DNA from: JAQIBY01 sp051747965
Lineage (GTDB): Bacteria; Bacteroidota; Bacteroidia; Bacteroidales; ML635J-15
Reading direction: 5' to 3'
NCBI GenBank assembly: GCA_051747965.1
Contig: JBNJGS010000003.1
Location: 1 to 64,000, forward strand
Length of the DNA: 64,000 nt
The notes under the pieces were generated by a model that saw only the letters and a program-made list of their open reading frames with translations, was not told the DNA's origin and made no database searches. A program made the translations under genes and the position numbers. This document shows positions 25,468 through 34,612 of the stretch, one piece after another; position 1 is the first letter of the stretch, and every line of letters begins with the position of its first letter.

Positions 25468-25500
25468 AAAACCATCCATGACAGGCAAGGATGGTTTTTT
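25466..25500. terminator. Terminator between the convergent anti-sigma and gyrB genes
   Basis: AAAAACCATCC (ending 25477) pairs with GGATGGTTTTTT (25489-25500) around an 11-nt loop. A and T tracts flank both sides, so it should serve the plus-strand gene and also gyrB, which ends at 25527. Confidence 0.85.
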
Positions 25501-25526
25501 GGTTGAGGTATTTACAATTTTCTTAC

Positions 25527-27479
25527 TTAGGCATCAATGTTGGCATATTTTGCGTTCTGCTCAATGAATTCCCGTCTTGGTGCCACTTCATCACCCATCA
25601 GCATGCTGAAAACACTATCGGCTTCAGCAGCATTATCAATGGTTACCTGTTGCAGTTTTCGGGTTTCGGGATTCATGGTAGTTTCCCAGAGTTGTTCTGA
25701 GTTCATTTCACCAAGACCTTTATACCGTTGAATATGCACGCCGGCTTCGGATCCTCCTGTAAGCTCAAGCAAAATTTCGGCACGTTCTTCCTCATTCCAG
25801 GCATAGCGTTGATTTTTGCCTTTTCTGATGAGATAAAGCGGTGGTGTAGCCAGGTAGAGATTGCCTTTTTCAATCAAAGGTTTGATATATCTGAAAAAGA
25901 AAGTCATAATCAGGGTTGTGATATGGCTACCATCCACATCGGCATCCGTCATGATTACAATTTTGTGATAGCGCAGTTTTTCCAGATTGATGGCTTTGCT
26001 GTCATCTTCATTCCCCATGACAATGCCAAGAGCGGTAAAAATATTTTTTATTTCTTCATTCTCAAACACTTTGTGTTGCATTGCCTTTTCGACATTGAGG
26101 ATTTTACCACGCAGCGGCAGAATTGCCTGGAAACGTCTGTCACGGCCTTGTTTGGCTGTACCACCGGCGGAATCTCCCTCCACAAGGAAAAGCTCACCTT
26201 CTGAAGGATCCTTGGTTGAGCAGTCAGCAAGTTTTCCCGGCAATCCGGCACCTGATAAAGCAGATTTTCTTTGGACCAGTTCTCTTGCTTTTCTTGCAGC
26301 ATGCCTGGCCTGTGCCGCCAGTATCACTTTCTGGACAATGGTTTTGGCATCTTTTGGATTTTCTTCCAGATAATTTTTCAGGGCTTCACTTACGGCCTGA
26401 TTTACATAACCGGCCACATCGGAATTGCCAAGCTTTGTTTTGGTCTGACCTTCAAACTGTGGTTCCTGTACTTTTACAGAAATTACCGCTGTCAGGCCTT
26501 CACGGAAGTCATCTCCTGCAATTTCAAACTTGAGCTTTGAAAGCATGCCAGAATTATCAGCATAAGTTTTTAGTGTACGTGTGAGCCCCCGTCTAAAGCC
26601 GGTAAGATGAGTTCCTCCTTCAATGGTATTGATGTTATTCACGTAGGAGAACACATTTTCATTAAAGGAAGTATTGTACTGCAGTGCTACTTCCACCGGA
26701 ACTTCACTTTCTTCATTCCTGATGTGAACAATATCCTGTGTCAGTGGTTCGCGTGATTTATCAAGGAACTCAACAAATTCTTTAAGTCCTTCATCTGAAT
26801 AATAGGATTTTTCGGGATGATTCCCATCTTCGTCTGTTGTTCTCAAATCCTTAATATTCAGTCTGATTCCTTTGTTAAGGAAAGCAAGCTCACGCAATCT
26901 GTTTGCCAGAATATCAAATTTAAACTCAGTTGTTATAAAAATATTCTGGTCCGGCAGGAAGGTGATTTTTGTTCCGTGGATATCGGTTTCACCGATTTCT
27001 TTTACTTCATACAGAGGTTTTCCGATTTCATATTCCTGAACATAGACTTTACCTTGTCTGTGAACTTCGGCCTTAAGGGATGTTGCCAGGGCATTCACAC
27101 AAGACACACCGACACCGTGCAATCCGCCGGAAACTTTATAAGAATCTTTATCAAACTTACCACCGGCATGCAGAATTGTCATCACAACTTCGAGAGCTGA
27201 CTTTCCTTCTTTTTCGTGGTAATCCACAGGAATTCCCCGTCCATTGTCTATGGTAGTAATTGAGCCGTCTTCGTTAAGGATTATTTCTATCAGGTCGCAA
27301 TGTCCGGCGAGCGCCTCATCAATAGAGTTGTCAATTACCTCATATACCAGGTGGTGTAAGCCTTTTGAACCAACATCGCCAATATACATTGCAGGTCTTT
27401 TCCTTACAGCTTCCAGACCTTCGAGGATCTGAATATTTTCTGCGGAATATTGGTCTTTCTTTCTAATTTCTTCGTCCAT
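25527..27479 (-). CDS. gyrB: DNA gyrase subunit B
   Basis: 650 residues. It is the ATPase subunit of DNA gyrase, which introduces negative supercoils together with GyrA. The GHKL ATPase domain shows EVIDNSIDEALAG, DNGRGIPVD and GGLHGVGVSCVNALA. The transducer and Toprim domains follow, with EGDSAGGTAKQGRDR, the magnesium-binding DADVDGSHI, and the C-terminal QRYKGLGEMNSEQLWETTM. Its length is that of the short GyrB without the E. coli insert. It has its own promoter at 27525-27554 and stands alone; gyrA is not in the window. The 'IPVD/QRYKGLGEMN' context favours GyrB over ParE. Confidence 0.96.
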   Translation of the reverse strand: MDEEIRKKDQYSAENIQILEGLEAVRKRPAMYIGDVGSKGLHHLVYEVIDNSIDEALAGHCDLIEIILNEDGSITTIDNGRGIPVDYHEKEGKSALEVVMTILHAGGKFDKDSYKVSGGLHGVGVSCVNALATSLKAEVHRQGKVYVQEYEIGKPLYEVKEIGETDIHGTKITFLPDQNIFITTEFKFDILANRLRELAFLNKGIRLNIKDLRTTDEDGNHPEKSYYSDEGLKEFVEFLDKSREPLTQDIVHIRNEESEVPVEVALQYNTSFNENVFSYVNNINTIEGGTHLTGFRRGLTRTLKTYADNSGMLSKLKFEIAGDDFREGLTAVISVKVQEPQFEGQTKTKLGNSDVAGYVNQAVSEALKNYLEENPKDAKTIVQKVILAAQARHAARKARELVQRKSALSGAGLPGKLADCSTKDPSEGELFLVEGDSAGGTAKQGRDRRFQAILPLRGKILNVEKAMQHKVFENEEIKNIFTALGIVMGNEDDSKAINLEKLRYHKIVIMTDADVDGSHITTLIMTFFFRYIKPLIEKGNLYLATPPLYLIRKGKNQRYAWNEEERAEILLELTGGSEAGVHIQRYKGLGEMNSEQLWETTMNPETRKLQQVTIDNAAEADSVFSMLMGDEVAPRREFIEQNAKYANIDA

Positions 27480-27524
27480 TACTCTGAGATTCAGTGATAT
27501 TAAATCATTTTATTCAATGTCATG

Positions 27525-27554
27525 CAAAGATAGTTAATTTTGCCGGTTAATAAA
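27525..27554 (-). promoter_or_regulatory. gyrB promoter
   Basis: On the minus strand, TTTA (27551-27554), 18 bp, TATCTTTG (27525-27532). The -7 box is a full TAnnTTTG match and lies 45 bp before the gyrB ATG. Confidence 0.55.
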
Positions 27555-27630
27555 CTGACAAATGCGGTGATTTTGAGACAAATTATCAACAATATAAACA
27601 GGTGCTGACATCCTGATAAACCGATTGTTA

Positions 27631-29334
27631 TCAGAATGAATAATTCATTCCAAGCATCACGTGAAAACCATAAACCGGATACTGATTCCACATCTCATAA
27701 TTTTGTCCTGCCAGGTTGTTAAGTTGGGCAAATGCGCTAAATTGCCGGCTTATACTATACCTTGCCCCGAGGTTAACATCAATCACCGGGTCAAGTTTTT
27801 CACTTACCACGCGTTGTGTATCATCCAGCACAGGTGCATATCTGTCAGCCAGCACGAAGGCATCAGCATGAATTTCCAGCTGCGGCAACACCTTAAACCT
27901 TGCATACAGGCCTGACTCAACCCTGGGCACATGCCATGCTTTTTCAATATCTTTGAGCCAGATATACTGTCTGTATTTGCCATACAGCCTAAGGCCAAAC
28001 TCATCTCCAAAGTTAAAATTCAGCTCTCCGTATGCTCTGAACATTTCCACATCGGAATAAGCCACTTCAAACCTGTTTCTCAGCAAGGAGCCATAATCAT
28101 TGACAAAAAAGTGCTGGTTGTCTTTTTTGACATAATGCCCGTTGATATTGAATTGTACTTCTTCGGAGATTCGTCCTTTAAACCCAAGCACAATATGTTG
28201 TTTTTCATTCACTTCTCTAACGCCCAGGGTGTCCCTGATATAGGGATTTGTCCTACTCAGTGAGTTCATGCTTTGCTCCTGCAGATTTCCCGAAAATGAT
28301 GCATAAGGCAATATGACATCACCTATATTGTGTTCAATATACACATCCGGATAAAAATGATAAGAAGTTGAGTCTCCTTCAAATCTGGCCTTGGAGTGCA
28401 GCCCCAGCTTTAGTTTGAAATTATCAGCATTGTGGGCCAGATAGGGTGAAAAATTGATGTACATCGGTGTATTTTCGTCAAAGCTGGCAGGTATCAACAC
28501 GAGTCCGGCATCAGCGCCAATAATTTCTTTTTTGATGGTTTTGTTCAGATTGAGGTCAAAATCCATCAGATGTTCCTGATTTTGTTTTGCATCAAACCAG
28601 AAATCATAATCGAGTGACACACGATAATTCAAGGGTTCATGTTTGTGATAGCGGGATTTTGCTTCAGTACGCACTGACATCACGTTGTACCGCTGCATAT
28701 GTTCATTGTCAATAAAGTCTGATTTATTCACCGGCCGGATATAATCTGCCGGCAGTTCAACACCCACGGAATTATAACCATAGAAAAAATGCTGATTGCT
28801 TGTGAAGTTCAGACTTCCTTTAAGTGTGGTTTCTGTAAACATTTTTTTTGCATGTACGCCTGCCAGGTTTTTATTGTACCCGGCAAAGACATTGTCCCTG
28901 ACAATGTTGTCCAGCTTGCCGTGTCCGGAATGGTGAAGACCTCTGACACCCCAGTTTAAATCATTATCCCTGGTATTGTTATAATAGAGTTCTGCATTCA
29001 GCATCAGTTTACTTCCCAGAGCAAGACGTGCAAATCCGTTTTCAAGGGACTCTTTTGGTTCATCCTTAAGCTGTGCTGCACTAAGTGGATCGGGATTATA
29101 GCTGGTATTGAGTTTTTGACTAAAGATATCATAGTCGAACTCCGGTTTTACCGTGCTTGTATCGGTTATTTCAGGCAGAGTTTCCATTCTGAAAGCATCA
29201 GAAATCACAGGTGTATAATCGGTAATCACCGTTACCTGCTGATTACTCAGATCACCGCTTTCTTCATCGTTTTGAGCCTGCAGTACACCGCCGGCCAAAA
29301 AAAGAAAAAGAATTATCAGGCTGTGTTTTTTCAT
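27631..29334 (-). CDS. TonB-receptor-like outer-membrane beta-barrel protein
   Basis: 567 residues from the ATG at 29332-29334, which opens a signal peptide (MKKHSLIILFLFLAGGVLQA). An ATG at 29346, within the ATGAGTAA overlap with the upstream gene, is an equally possible start. The mature protein starts with ~60 residues including a TVITDYTPVISDA segment reminiscent of a TonB-box region, then ~450 residues of alternating beta strands ending in an aromatic residue (VMLGMNYSF). There is no plug domain, so it is not a standard transporter. It overlaps or abuts the 1055-residue TPR gene upstream, and the two very likely act together at the outer membrane. A weak dyad (CTGATAA 27613-27619 / TTATCAG 27628-27634) covers the stop codon. 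Function unknown. Confidence 0.75.
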   Translation of the reverse strand: MKKHSLIILFLFLAGGVLQAQNDEESGDLSNQQVTVITDYTPVISDAFRMETLPEITDTSTVKPEFDYDIFSQKLNTSYNPDPLSAAQLKDEPKESLENGFARLALGSKLMLNAELYYNNTRDNDLNWGVRGLHHSGHGKLDNIVRDNVFAGYNKNLAGVHAKKMFTETTLKGSLNFTSNQHFFYGYNSVGVELPADYIRPVNKSDFIDNEHMQRYNVMSVRTEAKSRYHKHEPLNYRVSLDYDFWFDAKQNQEHLMDFDLNLNKTIKKEIIGADAGLVLIPASFDENTPMYINFSPYLAHNADNFKLKLGLHSKARFEGDSTSYHFYPDVYIEHNIGDVILPYASFSGNLQEQSMNSLSRTNPYIRDTLGVREVNEKQHIVLGFKGRISEEVQFNINGHYVKKDNQHFFVNDYGSLLRNRFEVAYSDVEMFRAYGELNFNFGDEFGLRLYGKYRQYIWLKDIEKAWHVPRVESGLYARFKVLPQLEIHADAFVLADRYAPVLDDTQRVVSEKLDPVIDVNLGARYSISRQFSAFAQLNNLAGQNYEMWNQYPVYGFHVMLGMNYSF

Positions 29335-29338
29335 ATCT

Positions 29339-32300
29339 TTACTCATTGTCTTCGGGTGTTTGGGATTCGTCAATCGGGTTATTGTTCTGCGGAACGGAAT
29401 CATTTTGCACTGAATCCTCAGGCATCTGTTCCTTTACTCTCCGGCTTTTATCCTGCATTGCTTCGTTTTCTTCAAGCTTAATCACTTCCTGCAGTTTGTC
29501 CTGGGCTTCAAGTTTAATACCATCGCTTTCACTGTTATAATTATCGATAACAGATTGCAGGATATGCCTTGCCTGGAAGTAAGCCTCCTTATCGGTATAA
29601 ATATCCGCCAGTAGAAGGAAGCTTTTTGCCAGCCAGTATCTGTGCGGACTGGATTGTTTTGAAAATTCCGTAATCACATTTTCTGCAATGGTATCATTTC
29701 CCTGCTGCAGGTTAATCAGTGCTACATGGTATTTGGCTTCACCACCTTCATAGCTGGTAACTTCATTGCTGAGTTTTTTAAATGCACTAAGTGCCAGGTG
29801 TAATCTGTCCGTGTAGTAATAGGCTTTTGCCAGCTTATACTGTGCTTCCCGTTCCTGAGCATCATTCAGCTTTTCTGTTTCAAGCGCTCTCTGAGCGGCG
29901 GGTATCATTTTTTCATAATTCTCATTCAGATAGGCGGCTCTCATCATACCCAGCCGGGCCATCAGCAAGCGGTCTTTTTGTTCAGTGAGTTCCTCCAGTC
30001 CTTCATAATATGTAAAAGCCTTATCATACAGCTCTCTGTCAAAAGAAATGCTGGCGGCCTTCATATATGCGTTTTCAGAAAACTCATTATTGGGCCTGCT
30101 AATGACATTTTCATATGCTTTTAGCGCTTTGTCTTCCATGTCCTCGCTATCACAGCTAACTGCCAGATAATAATTGGCTTTGAGAATGTAATGTCCGTTG
30201 GGATATTTGTCCAGATATCTTTCAAAGGCCTCAATGGCAGGCATGATTTCATTATCACGATATAAGTTTTCAGCAGTTCTGTAGGTAAGAGAATCTTTCT
30301 CGAAATCTGTGATATCGGTATCAATGCCTTCCGCCTCAATATAATTCACATAGTAATCTGGATCATTCATTTCAACAGAAATATTTTTTATCATCTCCAA
30401 AGCAGTTACAGCTTCGTTGGTGCCGGGAAATTTTGCAACAATGGTTTTGTACGCATCCAGAGAATTTTCAAGCTGTTGTTTATTATAGTACAGATTGGCA
30501 AGTCCGCTAAGGGCTGACTTCATTTTGATACCATTGGGATAATTGTCAATGTACTGATTGTAATAATAAATTGCTGAATCCCTGTTCTCGAGGTTGGAGT
30601 GATAAGTACGACCAATTTGATAGGTAGAGCTGCCTTTGTACCGGGATTCAGGAAATTCACGCTGCAGGCTTAGCAGGGATTGTATCATACCCTGATGGTT
30701 TTTCAGCCGGCCCTGAGAAAGAGCTTTTTGATAATAAGCATAATCGGCATCATAACGGCAATTATCAACGGATTTATCGTAATAATCGCGTGCAGCACCG
30801 AAAGAAGATTGTACAAAATAGCTATCTCCTATTCTGTTCCATGCATCACAAAGCATTTCTGTGGATGTATCTCCTACATGATCTTCGTATTTTCTGAACC
30901 AGATTCCGGCTTCTTTATAATTTTTCTTTTTAAAATACGCATAGCCAATGTTGTAATGTGCTTTACCGTATTCTTTCAGGCTGATGGCTCCGCTTGTCCG
31001 TAGAAATTTGTTGAACAGATCAATACTGGCATCGTACTTTTTCTGCCGGTAGAGTGCATCGGCTTTCCAGTAATAGGCGAGTGCTTTGTATCTGGAGCTA
31101 TATTGCTTATGCTCCAGGGACATATCGAGATACTTGTACACATTTTCAAAATCCAGGTCTGCAAAAGACTCCAGGGCACGATAGTAAGCCAGTCGCTGGT
31201 ATGCACCTTTTATCTCGGGGGTGAGATTTGGCATATCATCAATCACACTGAGTGCTGCTTCGTAGTTTTGTGTACTGAGCAATGCATCAAGCATGTATTC
31301 ATAAGCTTCATCAATTCTCACTGAGTTGGGATACGTTTCAATAAACTGCTTTAAGGAATTGATGGCTTCATTGAAGGGTGAGTAATCCAATTCAAAACAT
31401 AGTTTGGCGTAATTATAGAGCGCGTCTTCGCTGATGTTTTTATCGAAATCATTTTGTGCTGCAATGCCAAACGCTGTTTTTGCTTTATTTTTATTTTCCT
31501 GATGAATAAAACACATACCGAGGTGATAGGCAGCATTTTGGGTCAAAGAATCTTCAACACCAATCACCTCCTGAAAATAATCAGCAGCCTGATTATAATT
31601 ATCCTGCCTGAAATGTGCATATGCCATTTGATAGTATTCAACATCATTGATTTCCTCAACATTTTCCCGATACATATTAAAATACTTCAGGGCTTTCGTG
31701 TAGTTTTCCAGCTCAAAATGGGCCTCTGCAATGATGCGTGCTATTTCGGCGGTTCTTTCACTTTCGATGCTTGTTAGCAGGGGGGGAGCATAATCGATGA
31801 TGGCTTCGTATTTTTCCTGCAGGAGGTAAATTTGTGTAATATAAAAAGGTACGATTTGAGCGAACAGAGCATGATCACTCAGGGATTCAAACCCATTCAG
31901 AGCGGTTTGATACTGCTGATTCAGGTATTTGATATGTGAATAAAAATAGGTAGCAAGCGGTCCGTAGAAATCATCCTTATCTTTGATTTCAAAGAAAGCT
32001 TTATCTGCCTGATTGTATTCTTTCCTGGCATAATGACAAAATCCTTTTTTGAAATAATATTCACTGAGCTGCTCATCGGGCAGGTTGAGCTTATCAACTT
32101 TATCGTACCATTTCAGTGCAGACCGATACTTTTTCTGACGGTAATAATGATTGGCCAGGGTAAAACTTGCCTGATTGATTTTCGGATTTTCAGGATGCTG
32201 ATGAATAAATTCTTCAATGAGATGACTCACATCCAGATTATAAAGTTTCATTGCACACATAGCAGCAAAATATTCCGCATCTTCTTTCAGCAAGGCATCA

Positions 32301-32506
32301 TCCTGACTATGCCTTTGTGCAAATTCGTTGAAGGCTCTTTGGGCAGCGCTGTACTTTTTATGTTTGTACAGGACCATTGCCTTGTCAAATTTTTCTTGTC
32401 TGTTGTCATATCGCACACTCTCCTGGGCAGAAACCAGCATACCCGAGAACAGGAGAATTACAGCCAGTGCTGATATTTTTATTGACTTGCCAGTTATATA
32501 TTGCAT
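29339..32506 (-). CDS. Large secreted tetratricopeptide-repeat protein
   Basis: 1055 residues. A signal peptide (MQYITGKSIKISALAVILLF, cleaved near SAQES) is followed by at least 20 TPR/Sel1-like helical hairpins spread over about residues 35-1000. Examples are AMVLYKHKKYSAAQRAFNEF, ALKWYDKVDKLNLPDEQLSE and AYEYMLDALLSTQNYEAALS. The tail is acidic and Gln/Asn-rich (about 1010-1055). It should be a periplasmic or outer-membrane scaffold of superhelical shape. The next gene, a plug-less barrel, starts inside or just after its stop codon (ATGAGTAA overlap), so coupled synthesis of a scaffold-barrel pair is likely. I do not recognise a named homologue. A minus-strand TACCTTTA at 32551-32558 may be its -7 box. 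Confidence 0.85.
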   Translation of the reverse strand: MQYITGKSIKISALAVILLFSGMLVSAQESVRYDNRQEKFDKAMVLYKHKKYSAAQRAFNEFAQRHSQDDALLKEDAEYFAAMCAMKLYNLDVSHLIEEFIHQHPENPKINQASFTLANHYYRQKKYRSALKWYDKVDKLNLPDEQLSEYYFKKGFCHYARKEYNQADKAFFEIKDKDDFYGPLATYFYSHIKYLNQQYQTALNGFESLSDHALFAQIVPFYITQIYLLQEKYEAIIDYAPPLLTSIESERTAEIARIIAEAHFELENYTKALKYFNMYRENVEEINDVEYYQMAYAHFRQDNYNQAADYFQEVIGVEDSLTQNAAYHLGMCFIHQENKNKAKTAFGIAAQNDFDKNISEDALYNYAKLCFELDYSPFNEAINSLKQFIETYPNSVRIDEAYEYMLDALLSTQNYEAALSVIDDMPNLTPEIKGAYQRLAYYRALESFADLDFENVYKYLDMSLEHKQYSSRYKALAYYWKADALYRQKKYDASIDLFNKFLRTSGAISLKEYGKAHYNIGYAYFKKKNYKEAGIWFRKYEDHVGDTSTEMLCDAWNRIGDSYFVQSSFGAARDYYDKSVDNCRYDADYAYYQKALSQGRLKNHQGMIQSLLSLQREFPESRYKGSSTYQIGRTYHSNLENRDSAIYYYNQYIDNYPNGIKMKSALSGLANLYYNKQQLENSLDAYKTIVAKFPGTNEAVTALEMIKNISVEMNDPDYYVNYIEAEGIDTDITDFEKDSLTYRTAENLYRDNEIMPAIEAFERYLDKYPNGHYILKANYYLAVSCDSEDMEDKALKAYENVISRPNNEFSENAYMKAASISFDRELYDKAFTYYEGLEELTEQKDRLLMARLGMMRAAYLNENYEKMIPAAQRALETEKLNDAQEREAQYKLAKAYYYTDRLHLALSAFKKLSNEVTSYEGGEAKYHVALINLQQGNDTIAENVITEFSKQSSPHRYWLAKSFLLLADIYTDKEAYFQARHILQSVIDNYNSESDGIKLEAQDKLQEVIKLEENEAMQDKSRRVKEQMPEDSVQNDSVPQNNNPIDESQTPEDNE

Positions 32507-32659
32507 AAATCTCTGTTTATTAATATTTTACAAGGTACTTATTTTGGATTTAAAGGTAAGGATAATTCATCAGCCTGCGATGGGTGGAAATAGCTTTTAA
32601 TTAACAATACACTGTTTATTTCTAACACATATAGATTCAGTCACTTGCCATTTTATGTT

Positions 32660-32667
32660 TACCTTTG
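32660..32667 (+). promoter_or_regulatory. -7 box upstream of ftsE
   Basis: TACCTTTG matches TAnnTTTG exactly, 46 bp before the ATG. The -33 position holds only TTCA, so the promoter may be moderate. Confidence 0.4.
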
Positions 32668-32713
32668 TCAGCATAGGTTTTATTATTAACCCAAACAAGA
32701 ACAGTTTTATTGC

Positions 32714-33469
32714 ATGGAAGCAAAAAACAAGTCATCAGATATTATAGTCAGGCTGGTGCATGCCGAAATAAACCAGTCAGATAAAAACATTCTCACAGAT
32801 GTAAATCTTGAGATTAAAACAGGAGACTTTTATTACATCATCGGAAAGGTTGGATGTGGAAAAACCAGTCTCCTTAAGGCTTTGTATGCTGACATTCCTG
32901 TAATAGCTGATGAGGCCAAAGTTGCAGGTTTTGATCTTACCCGGCTAAAACCCAGCCATATTCCAAAATTGAGACGCAAACTGGGTATTGTGTTTCAGGA
33001 TTTTCAGTTGCTGAGTGACCGTACCGTATACAAAAACCTTCTTTTTGCACTTAAAGCCACGGGCTGGAAGAGCCAAAGAGAGATGGACCGGCAAATTGAT
33101 GCTGTTCTGGACAAAGTAGATATGGTATCTGAAAAACACAAAATGCCACATACCCTATCCGGAGGAGAACAACAAAGGGTTGTCATTGCCAGAGCATTGC
33201 TTAATGAGCCTGAAATCATTCTGGCAGATGAACCTACCGGCAACCTTGACCCCAAATCAGGAGGACAGATCATAGAAATTCTACGCAAAATCAGGGATAA
33301 CGGCAAGGCCGTTTTGATGGTAACACACAATTACAGCCTGATCCGTGATTTTCCTGAACCAAGCCTGGTCATTGAAGATGGCAAAATGTCAGGTGAGGGC
33401 ACAGAAGTTTCACAGCTTGATTTTGGAAAATTCTCAGATGGCTCTGAAGACCTCAAGCTGTTTGAGTGA
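32714..33469 (+). CDS. ftsE: FtsE-like ABC transporter ATP-binding protein
   Basis: 251 residues. All ABC ATPase motifs are present: Walker A GKVGCGKTSLLK (about 44-55), Q-loop FQDFQLL, signature LSGGEQQR, Walker B IILADEPTGNLD and the H-loop in MVTHNYS. LGIVFQDFQLLSDRTVYKN is typical of FtsE/LolD/MacB-type ATPases. In Bacteroidota an ATPase of this form pairs with FtsX to control cell-wall hydrolysis at division; the name is therefore probable but rests on similarity. No ftsX lies next to it. The last ~30 residues are acidic and unique. Its 3' end overlaps the convergent glycosyltransferase gene by 36 bp. Confidence 0.8.
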   Translation: MEAKNKSSDIIVRLVHAEINQSDKNILTDVNLEIKTGDFYYIIGKVGCGKTSLLKALYADIPVIADEAKVAGFDLTRLKPSHIPKLRRKLGIVFQDFQLLSDRTVYKNLLFALKATGWKSQREMDRQIDAVLDKVDMVSEKHKMPHTLSGGEQQRVVIARALLNEPEIILADEPTGNLDPKSGGQIIEILRKIRDNGKAVLMVTHNYSLIRDFPEPSLVIEDGKMSGEGTEVSQLDFGKFSDGSEDLKLFE

Positions 33470-34531
33470 TTCGGATTCCCAGTTATATTTCTTTAACGTC
33501 TCTTTTGCATTTTGCCTGTAGATGGCCAGTTTTTCCTTGTCTCTGTACATCAAATTAATTTCTGAGGCAAGCTTTTCTGCTTCTGCATCCGGGGTCACCC
33601 ATCTGCCAATATTGGCTGCTTCAACAAATGCTCTCATTTCAGGCAAATCACTCACAAGAACAGGCACACCGGCACGCATATAATCAAACAACTTGTTTGG
33701 CAATGCATAACGGTAGTTCAGTCCCATATCCGCCTCAAGACTCACTCCAATGGAGGCATGTATTGTAATGGCCGCCAGTTTATCAAAATCCAATCTCCCG
33801 GGTATAAATATTCTATCTTTGTAAGGCAAGGCTTCGCATTTTTGCCGTATTCTTTTTTCCAGCGGTCCGGTGCCGGCAATCAGCAAATCCAGATCCGGCA
33901 AATATTTCATGGCATTTATGAGCTTTTCAATGCCCCGGCCGGTATTGAGACTACCCTGATATATAATAAAATCCTGTTCAGGCAATACCGGTGGCTTGAC
34001 CAGTGTTTTTTGGGACTTATAAGGGAGATTTCTTATCACAGAAAATTCTACCCCGTGCTTGCTTTTATAATAAGCGGCAATGCTGTCAGAAACCGTATAA
34101 GCAGCATCCACTTTGGGTATCAGCCATGACTCAAGCTTCTGCCAGACTTTTCGTACAAATTTGCGGTTTTGCAGTTCAGGTACCTCTGAAAACAGTTCAT
34201 GACTATCAAAAACCAGCTTTTTCCCACGGATTTTTGAAGCGGCCCATCCTGCAGGCAGTGTGTCCATATCACAAGCCAAAACAACATCCCAAGGGCGGAA
34301 AAGGAGAAAAAAGAACATCCGGACATTATAACAGGCATAAAACAAAAAGCCCTTTTTACATAAAAAACGCAGGCGTTTTGTGGAATATGGTCGCTGAATT
34401 TTGCCCGATTGCGGCATTTTTCTGCCGGTTAAACAAACCTGAAAGCCATTTTCGCTCAGGTTCAAAGCAGTTTTATGCATGCGTTGATCTGTCGCTAAGT
34501 CGTTTGTTACTGTAATGTAAATACTTTTCAC
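33434..34531 (-). CDS. Glycosyltransferase family 4
   Basis: 365 residues. The N-terminal Rossmann half starts MKSIYITVTNDLATDQRMHK and includes a hydrophobic, membrane-associated patch (KKGFLFYACYNVRMFFFLLF, about 59-78). It also has FDSHELFSEVPE, characteristic of GT4 enzymes acting on membrane-bound or extracellular glycans. The donor-binding half has YQGSLNTGRGIEKLI, IAGTGPLEKRI and YALPNKLFDYMRAGVPVLVS. It should be a retaining transferase in cell-surface polysaccharide synthesis; donor and acceptor are unknown. It shares 36 bp with the end of ftsE, tail to tail, and is divergent from murB. Confidence 0.85.
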   Translation of the reverse strand: MKSIYITVTNDLATDQRMHKTALNLSENGFQVCLTGRKMPQSGKIQRPYSTKRLRFLCKKGFLFYACYNVRMFFFLLFRPWDVVLACDMDTLPAGWAASKIRGKKLVFDSHELFSEVPELQNRKFVRKVWQKLESWLIPKVDAAYTVSDSIAAYYKSKHGVEFSVIRNLPYKSQKTLVKPPVLPEQDFIIYQGSLNTGRGIEKLINAMKYLPDLDLLIAGTGPLEKRIRQKCEALPYKDRIFIPGRLDFDKLAAITIHASIGVSLEADMGLNYRYALPNKLFDYMRAGVPVLVSDLPEMRAFVEAANIGRWVTPDAEAEKLASEINLMYRDKEKLAIYRQNAKETLKKYNWESESLKQLEVFRAI

Positions 34532-34576
34532 GTCTTGCCGTTTAAAACTCTAAATTAGAAAAAAAACAAGATTCCC

Positions 34577-34594
34577 TACATTTGTTTACATTTG
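34577..34594 (+). promoter_or_regulatory. Tandem -7 boxes upstream of murB
   Basis: TACATTTG occurs at 34577-34584 and again at 34587-34594, a 10-bp spacing of one helical turn. The second box is 18 bp before the ATG. No convincing -33 box is seen for either. Confidence 0.4.
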
Positions 34595-34612
34595 TAAAAA
34601 AGGAAAACATTT

